DNA from: UBA9619 sp964630665
GTDB lineage: Bacteria; Pseudomonadota; Gammaproteobacteria; Arenicellales; UBA868
Length of the DNA: 17,510 nt
Reading direction: 5' to 3'
NCBI GenBank assembly: GCA_964630665.1
Contig: CAZVVN010000067.1
Span: forward strand, 1 to 17,510
Below the pieces are notes generated by a model, which made no database searches, was not told the origin of the DNA, and was given only the letters and a program-made list of their open reading frames with translations. Shown here piece by piece: positions 13,844-17,510 of the stretch (position 1 is the first letter of the stretch; each line of letters opens with the position of its first letter). The translations under genes and the position numbers were made by a program.

Positions 13844-14809
13844 ATGACGAGAGTGCATGGAGAAGGTGCCTATCGCTACACCATCACCAATGACTGGGCA
13901 AAAGTACCTCCAGGTATGGGATGGCGGGAGGTCGCTGCTGTCGCCGTAGACGACCAGGATCAGGTTTATGTGTTCAACCGAGGGCCCCACCCCATGATGG
14001 TGTTTGACCGCGAAGGTAATTTCCTGCGCTCGTGGGGTGAGGAGTTGTTTGTGCGAGCCCACGGTGCGCACATCGCGCCGGACAACCTGCTTTATCTGAC
14101 TGACGATCTGGATCACACGGTCAGGAAATGCACACTGGATGGGAAGGTCTTGTTGACTCTAGGAATTCCCGGCACGCCGGCGCCTTTCATGAGTCTTGAT
14201 CCTTTCAATCGCTGCACCCATACGGCGCTCTCTCCCGATGGTGCCATCTATGTATCCGACGGTTACGGTAATGCCTGCGTTCACAAGTATTCCCCAGAGG
14301 GCAAACATCTGCTGTCCTGGGGGAACTCCGGGACCGGACCTGGTGAATTTAATCTGCCCCACAACATCTGTTGTGACGGCGATGGCTGGGTTTATGTTGC
14401 TGATCGCGAAAGTCATCGGGTTCAGGTTTTTGACGGCAATGGCCGATTCGAAACGCAGTGGAGCAATGTCCATCGGCCGTGTGGACTTTTCATGCCTGCG
14501 GGCCGGTGCCCGGTCTGTTACGTGGGTGAATTGGGCCCGGTGCTGTCGGTCAATCGCAGCTTTCCCCATCTGGGCCCGCGGATCAGTATTGTCGACAGCA
14601 CCGGAGTTCTGCTCGCCAGGGTTGGCGATGCCGGAGATGCTGGCTGTGCACCGGGGCAGTTCATTGCGCCCCACGGGCTGGCGGTCGATTCGGTTGGTGA
14701 CGTCTACGTGGGCGAGGTCTCTGCCACGGCCTGGCCGCAGCTCTATCCGGATGAACCAGTACCGACCCCATTGCCGTCGCTGCGCAAGATGATTCGGATT
14801 ACCGACTGA
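13844..14809 (+). CDS. NHL-repeat six-bladed beta-propeller protein (peptidyl-amidating lyase-like)
   Basis: A 321-residue beta-propeller. NHL-type blades are visible around 30-66 (V-A-V-D-x-x-x-x-V-Y-V-F), 72-107, 125-160, 171-206 (C-D-G-D-G-W-V-Y-V-A-D) and 274-290 (G-L-A-V-D-S-V-G-D-V-Y-V-G). The pattern and the G-P-G-E-F-N-L-P-H segment (165-173) resemble bacterial proteins annotated as peptidyl-alpha-hydroxyglycine alpha-amidating lyase. No signal peptide is present, so it is cytoplasmic, unlike the eukaryotic lyase. A role in a small-molecule pathway with the aldolase is more likely than peptide amidation, but that is inference. AAGGA stands nine bases before the ATG. The gene converges on the third LLM gene; the 76-base gap has only a weak ACCA/TGGT hairpin. 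Confidence 0.85.
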   Translation: MTRVHGEGAYRYTITNDWAKVPPGMGWREVAAVAVDDQDQVYVFNRGPHPMMVFDREGNFLRSWGEELFVRAHGAHIAPDNLLYLTDDLDHTVRKCTLDGKVLLTLGIPGTPAPFMSLDPFNRCTHTALSPDGAIYVSDGYGNACVHKYSPEGKHLLSWGNSGTGPGEFNLPHNICCDGDGWVYVADRESHRVQVFDGNGRFETQWSNVHRPCGLFMPAGRCPVCYVGELGPVLSVNRSFPHLGPRISIVDSTGVLLARVGDAGDAGCAPGQFIAPHGLAVDSVGDVYVGEVSATAWPQLYPDEPVPTPLPSLRKMIRITD

Positions 14810-14885
14810 TCAACTTATCGGGGGCAACAGTACAAGTCACCAAGAACTGGTTGTAGAAGAAACGGCGGGCGGGACCTGTGGCGGG

Positions 14886-15746
14886 CTAACCCGGCGCAAA
14901 CGCTTCCAGTGTGCGCTCGGCCGCAGCCAGATCGCCTGCCGGATGAACAGGCTGTATGCACACGTGGGTTGCACCGGCATCGAAGTGTTCGTCCAGGCGG
15001 CGCTGAATCTGGTCCACGCTCCCAGAGACGACCATGGCGTCGATGAACCGGTCGCTGCCACCGTCATCAAGATCGGCCTCAGTGAATCCTAGGCTGAGCC
15101 AGCAGCGGCGGTAGTTCGGCAGCACGAGGTATCGCTCAAGCTCCACACGGCCCAGTGCTCTGGCGGTGTTGGATGATTCTTCCAGGCAGACTTTCTGCTC
15201 GACAGCCAGCCATTTTTCTGGGCCGAGGATACTTTTTGCCCTTGCCGTGTGTTCTGGTGTGACATTGTAGGGGACGGCTCCGCGGGTCAGTTCAGCTGAA
15301 AGCGCGAGCATGCGGGGACCAAGTGCCGCGAGCACGACCGGCCAGGTGTCGCCATCGTCAGCACCGGCATAGACCTTCTCCAAGTACTCGCGCATGGTCG
15401 ACAGTGGTTTCGTGTAAGTGTGACCACGGAGGTTTTCCACCATGGGTATGTGTGACACGCCGAGCCCCAGTACAAAGCGGTTAGCGGAGATCGCAGACAA
15501 CGTCTGCAATCCCTGGCGTGAGGCCCAGGCGTCACGGGCATAGATATTGGCGATCGAACTACCGATGCAGATTTTCTGGGACTGGGACAGCAAGAAGCTG
15601 CCCAGGGCCATCGACTCGAACCCCCGTGCCTCCGAGTACCACAGTGTACCGTAGCCTAGCGATTCGGCCTTGTTGACGAAACGGGTCCATTCCGTTGGGG
15701 TTAGTTTGTCGGCGCCGTACCACACGCCCAGTCTACCGAGGTCCAT
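14886..15746 (-). CDS. LLM class flavin/F420-dependent oxidoreductase (third of three)
   Basis: A 286-residue member of the luciferase-like family, from a different branch than the other two in this window. Landmarks are L-G-Y-G-T-L-W-Y-S-E-A at 30-40, I-G-S-S-I-A-N-I-Y-A-R at 61-71 and R-F-V-L-G-L-G-V-S-H at 90-99. These fit the group named in mycobacteria as probable F420-dependent oxidoreductases related to MSMEG_4141. It would transfer hydride or oxygen to a small organic substrate in the cytoplasm. It stands alone on the minus strand between the aldolase/NHL pair and a gene-poor stretch. The start is the first ATG in frame; the upstream sequence GGGAAAG is a modest ribosome binding site. 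Confidence 0.87.
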   Translation of the reverse strand: MDLGRLGVWYGADKLTPTEWTRFVNKAESLGYGTLWYSEARGFESMALGSFLLSQSQKICIGSSIANIYARDAWASRQGLQTLSAISANRFVLGLGVSHIPMVENLRGHTYTKPLSTMREYLEKVYAGADDGDTWPVVLAALGPRMLALSAELTRGAVPYNVTPEHTARAKSILGPEKWLAVEQKVCLEESSNTARALGRVELERYLVLPNYRRCWLSLGFTEADLDDGGSDRFIDAMVVSGSVDQIQRRLDEHFDAGATHVCIQPVHPAGDLAAAERTLEAFAPG

Positions 15747-16120
15747 GTGCTTTCCCTTTTTAGCGTTTTCCGATGGTCTGCAAAAGACTGTTATTCGGGT
15801 TATAGGTCAAGTCTAGCAGTACCCGGGATTTGTCACTGGACCATCACGGTCGTGTTCTTACTGTTTTGTTGAGATGAGCTTGTTGCAAGCCCTTGCTGCG
15901 AGGGTCCAAAAGCTGATGACTGCTCTTATCAGTCGCTTTGGCCCTCTGAGAGGAAGCTGTTTCTTGCGATAGCAATATGGTGATATAAAGCCTCTGGTTG
16001 CCACATTCCGAGGCGCGGATGATCTGATCAATTGTCCGGCAAGCACTGCCAGTCACCGGACTGCTGGGCAGGTCCATTGCCCGGTGTCAAAAGAGACCCG
16101 CTGACCAGGAGTTTGTGAAT
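15747..16120. other. Gene-free stretch with several small hairpins
   Basis: About 370 bases without a supportable gene. Inverted repeats include GCTTG/CAAGC at 15878-15890, a longer bulged hairpin at 15900-15946, GTCCGG/CCGGAC near 16035-16061 and GGGCA/TGCCC near 16064-16080. A 77-codon minus-strand frame (15844-16077) has no family resemblance or ribosome binding site and was not accepted. The stretch presumably holds the promoters of the third LLM gene (minus) and the hydrolase unit (plus). Confidence 0.5.
15900..15946. other. Bulged long hairpin in the gene-free stretch
   Basis: GAGGG/CCCTC, then a T bulge, CCAAA/TTTGG, an A bulge, GC/GC and TGAT/ATCA with a three-base bulge, closed by a ten-base loop: 16 pairs in all. 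No U-tract follows on either side, so it is not a plain terminator. It could belong to a structured RNA, a leader, or a decayed element. Confidence 0.35.
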
Positions 16121-16276
16121 GTGTTGATGTCTTTTCTGTCAAACCTCGAGTGTTACCCAGAAAGTTATTCTCAAGAACTATGGATCTGGTTGATCCGCAA
16201 AGGACTGAAGCACGGCAAAGTTTCTGTTTTTGATCTTTCTTGTCGGAATTGCCTTTTTAAGGGGAAGAGTAAATGA
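16121..16276 (+). CDS. Possible 49-51-residue small protein overlapping the hydrolase start
   Basis: A short frame preceded by AGGAG at 16107-16111. GTG at 16121 is at best spacing (nine bases); ATG at 16127 is the alternative and gives 49 residues beginning MSFLSNLECY. The C-terminal part is basic with two cysteines (C-R-N-C-L-F-K). Its TGA stop overlaps the hydrolase ATG in an ATGA arrangement, suggesting coupling. I do not recognise it, and a frame of this length can occur by chance, so confidence is low. Confidence 0.32.
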   Translation: MLMSFLSNLECYPESYSQELWIWLIRKGLKHGKVSVFDLSCRNCLFKGKSK

Positions 16277-17046
16277 GCTACGCGAAAAATGGATCGATCC
16301 ATATCTACTATGAGACTTATGGTGAAGGCGAGCCGTTGATATTTGCCCATGGCGCAGGTGGAAATGCAGCCTGTTGGTGGCAGCAGATTCCTTGTTTCTC
16401 AGAGCACTTTCGAACCATAGCCTTCGATCATCGTGGTTTTGCAAGAAGCCATTGCAGCAAAGAGGCGTTTGACGTGAAATATTTTGCCGATGATCTGCGG
16501 GCCCTGATGGACAAGGAAAGAATTGAGTCCGCACCGCTTGTATGTCAGTCCATGGGCGGCTGGACCGGTCTTTCCATGGCGCTGACATCGCCGGAACGGG
16601 TCAGGGCACTGGTGATGAGCCACACACCAGGTGGAATCTCCAGTGCAAAGATCAAATCGATCAGGGAAAAGGTGATAAGAGAGAGAAAACCACTGACCGG
16701 CTCCTTTGCTCACTGGGCACTGGCCCGTGATTTTCCTGAAAAAAATATCGCAGCGGCTAACCTGTACAACCAGTTGGGCTTCTTTAACACCGAGCTCGAT
16801 CTGCCAATGCTTCGCGAGCAATTGTTAGAACCCAGAGTTTTGGAGATGCCGAAAGACTTCACAATACCAACACTGTTCATTACAGCGAGCCAGGATCAGG
16901 TGTTTCCAGTCGAACTGATCGAATGTGCGGCGGCGATGGTGCCAGGTGCCACTGTGAAAGTATTGGGTGATGCGGGTCATTCGTCCTATTTCGAGGTGCC
17001 GGACCTGTTCAACCAGACGGTCTTCGAGTTCCTTAGGGGTCTTTGA
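16273..17046 (+). CDS. Alpha/beta hydrolase
   Basis: A 257-residue cytoplasmic alpha/beta hydrolase of the esterase/C-C hydrolase type. The catalytic triad is Ser93 in C-Q-S-M-G, Asp208 in S-Q-D-Q-V-F and His236 in A-G-H-S-S; the oxyanion motif H-G-A-G-G is at 26-30 and D-H-R-G-F at 52-56. The nucleophile elbow has Cys where most members have Gly (G-x-S-x-G). A short cap region lies at about 120-180. Members cleave esters, lactones or ring-fission products of aromatic degradation; the sequence does not say which. GGGGAAGAG lies a few bases before the ATG. The upstream small frame overlaps its start. Together with the LLM enzymes it would fit a Baeyer-Villiger-plus-hydrolysis sequence, but that is inference. 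Confidence 0.88.
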   Translation: MSYAKNGSIHIYYETYGEGEPLIFAHGAGGNAACWWQQIPCFSEHFRTIAFDHRGFARSHCSKEAFDVKYFADDLRALMDKERIESAPLVCQSMGGWTGLSMALTSPERVRALVMSHTPGGISSAKIKSIREKVIRERKPLTGSFAHWALARDFPEKNIAAANLYNQLGFFNTELDLPMLREQLLEPRVLEMPKDFTIPTLFITASQDQVFPVELIECAAAMVPGATVKVLGDAGHSSYFEVPDLFNQTVFEFLRGL

Positions 17047-17061
17047 GATGCTTGGTCGTTG

Positions 17062-17119
17062 CCAGCGGTAGGGCAGTGTGAGGTCTTTTCTGCCTGGTGC
17101 TGGAACTCAGGTAAGTTCC
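17062..17119. terminator. Inverted repeats in the convergent hydrolase/exporter gap
   Basis: CCAGC/GCTGG (17062-17103) encloses GGCAG/CTGCC, and GGAACT/AGTTCC (17102-17119) spans the exporter stop codon. With TCTTTT between the arms rather than after them, these are only possible weak terminators for the two converging genes. Confidence 0.25.
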
Positions 17120-17510
17120 CGGCGGTGAACCATCCATAACCCGACTATGGCCAACGCGAAGCCTGCCAGCACATTGAGTGACAGGGTTTCGCCAAGAATC
17201 AGCCAGCCCAGGAGAGCGGTCAGGCCCGGGGTAATGTAGAAGTTAGCTGCAACCTTACCGGCGGTACCAGTTTTCAGCATATACAGATAAAGACCCATTC
17301 CACCCAGGGAGACGCCGAGGGTCAGGTAAAGGAAACTCCAGATAAGGGTCGGGGTGACCGCGACGTGAACTTCTTCAAAAGCCAATACGACGAGCCAGCA
17401 GAAAATCGCTGCTGTGGTGAGTTGAACACAGTTTGCCGTGATCAGTGAGGAAGGCTTGCAGAACCTGGCGTAATAAAGGGTGCCAGCGATAAAACATGCT
17501 GATCCACCGA
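17107..17510 (-). CDS. EamA/DMT-family membrane transporter, C-terminal part (partial)
   Basis: The frame stays open to the right edge of the window, so the N-terminal half lies outside. About 133 residues are visible, the second EamA repeat. It begins G-G-S-A-C-F-I-A-G-T-L-Y-Y-A-R, continues through four to five hydrophobic segments, and includes the typical N-F-Y-I-T-P-G-L-T-A-L-L-G-W and L-G-E-T-L-S segments that end EamA domains. It closes with V-H-R-R-E-L-T. DMT proteins export or import small metabolites across the inner membrane; the ligand is unknown. A TTG at 17385 is not the true start, because the domain clearly extends upstream of it. It converges on the alpha/beta hydrolase with a 60-base gap. 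Confidence 0.88.
   Translation of the reverse strand, partial: GGSACFIAGTLYYARFCKPSSLITANCVQLTTAAIFCWLVVLAFEEVHVAVTPTLIWSFLYLTLGVSLGGMGLYLYMLKTGTAGKVAANFYITPGLTALLGWLILGETLSLNVLAGFALAIVGLWMVHRRELT

Noticed and set aside
15844..16077. 77-codon minus-strand frame in the gene-poor stretch
   Set aside because: No ribosome binding site, no family resemblance, and it runs through several inverted repeats.

Overview
The window reads as chromosomal DNA of a proteobacterium, probably an aerobic, metabolically versatile marine or soil lineage. The grounds are TRAP-type uptake genes, Shine-Dalgarno-led genes of moderately high G+C, a class III cyclase fused to TolB-N/TPR sequence, and several luciferase-like (LLM) flavin oxidoreductases. 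No rRNA, tRNA or other taxonomic marker is present, so the assignment stays broad. I saw no insertion sequence, phage gene, CRISPR array or tRNA.

Left third (1-5215, all minus strand, read right to left): a DUF6166 small protein, a glutaconate-type CoA-transferase pair (A and B), an LLM flavin oxidoreductase, then a TRAP transporter (dctP, dctQ and the first codons of dctM, which leaves the window at the left edge). The first three genes overlap or nearly abut and look like one transcript. TRAP follows after 234 bases that hold a hairpin and a palindrome. A strong hairpin between dctP and dctQ probably makes the binding protein more abundant than the permease.

Middle (5216-10725): a divergent control region, then a second LLM oxidoreductase and a divergent PanB-superfamily protein on the plus strand. 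Facing them on the minus strand are a 2-hydroxyacid dehydrogenase and a stand-alone 'core MetE' methyltransferase. A hairpin overlaps both stop codons where PanB-like and MetE-like genes converge. A SAM methyltransferase is transcribed divergently from the dehydrogenase.

Right third (10726-17510): a predicted soluble adenylate cyclase with TolB-N-like and TPR regions (minus); a class II aldolase and an NHL beta-propeller (plus), preceded by a possible 45-residue leader peptide; a third LLM oxidoreductase (minus); about 525 bases with hairpins and one possible small ORF; an alpha/beta hydrolase (plus); and the C-terminal part of an EamA-type exporter (minus) leaving the window at the right.

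Taken together this looks like an accessory catabolic neighbourhood: uptake of an organic acid, CoA activation, flavin-dependent oxygenation, C-C bond chemistry (aldolase, PanB-like), one-carbon or methyl transfer, and hydrolysis. The substrate cannot be read from the sequence. The most unusual items are the DUF6166 gene fused by overlap into a CoA-transferase operon, the PanB homologue that lacks key metal and substrate residues, and the pairing of that gene with a core MetE.
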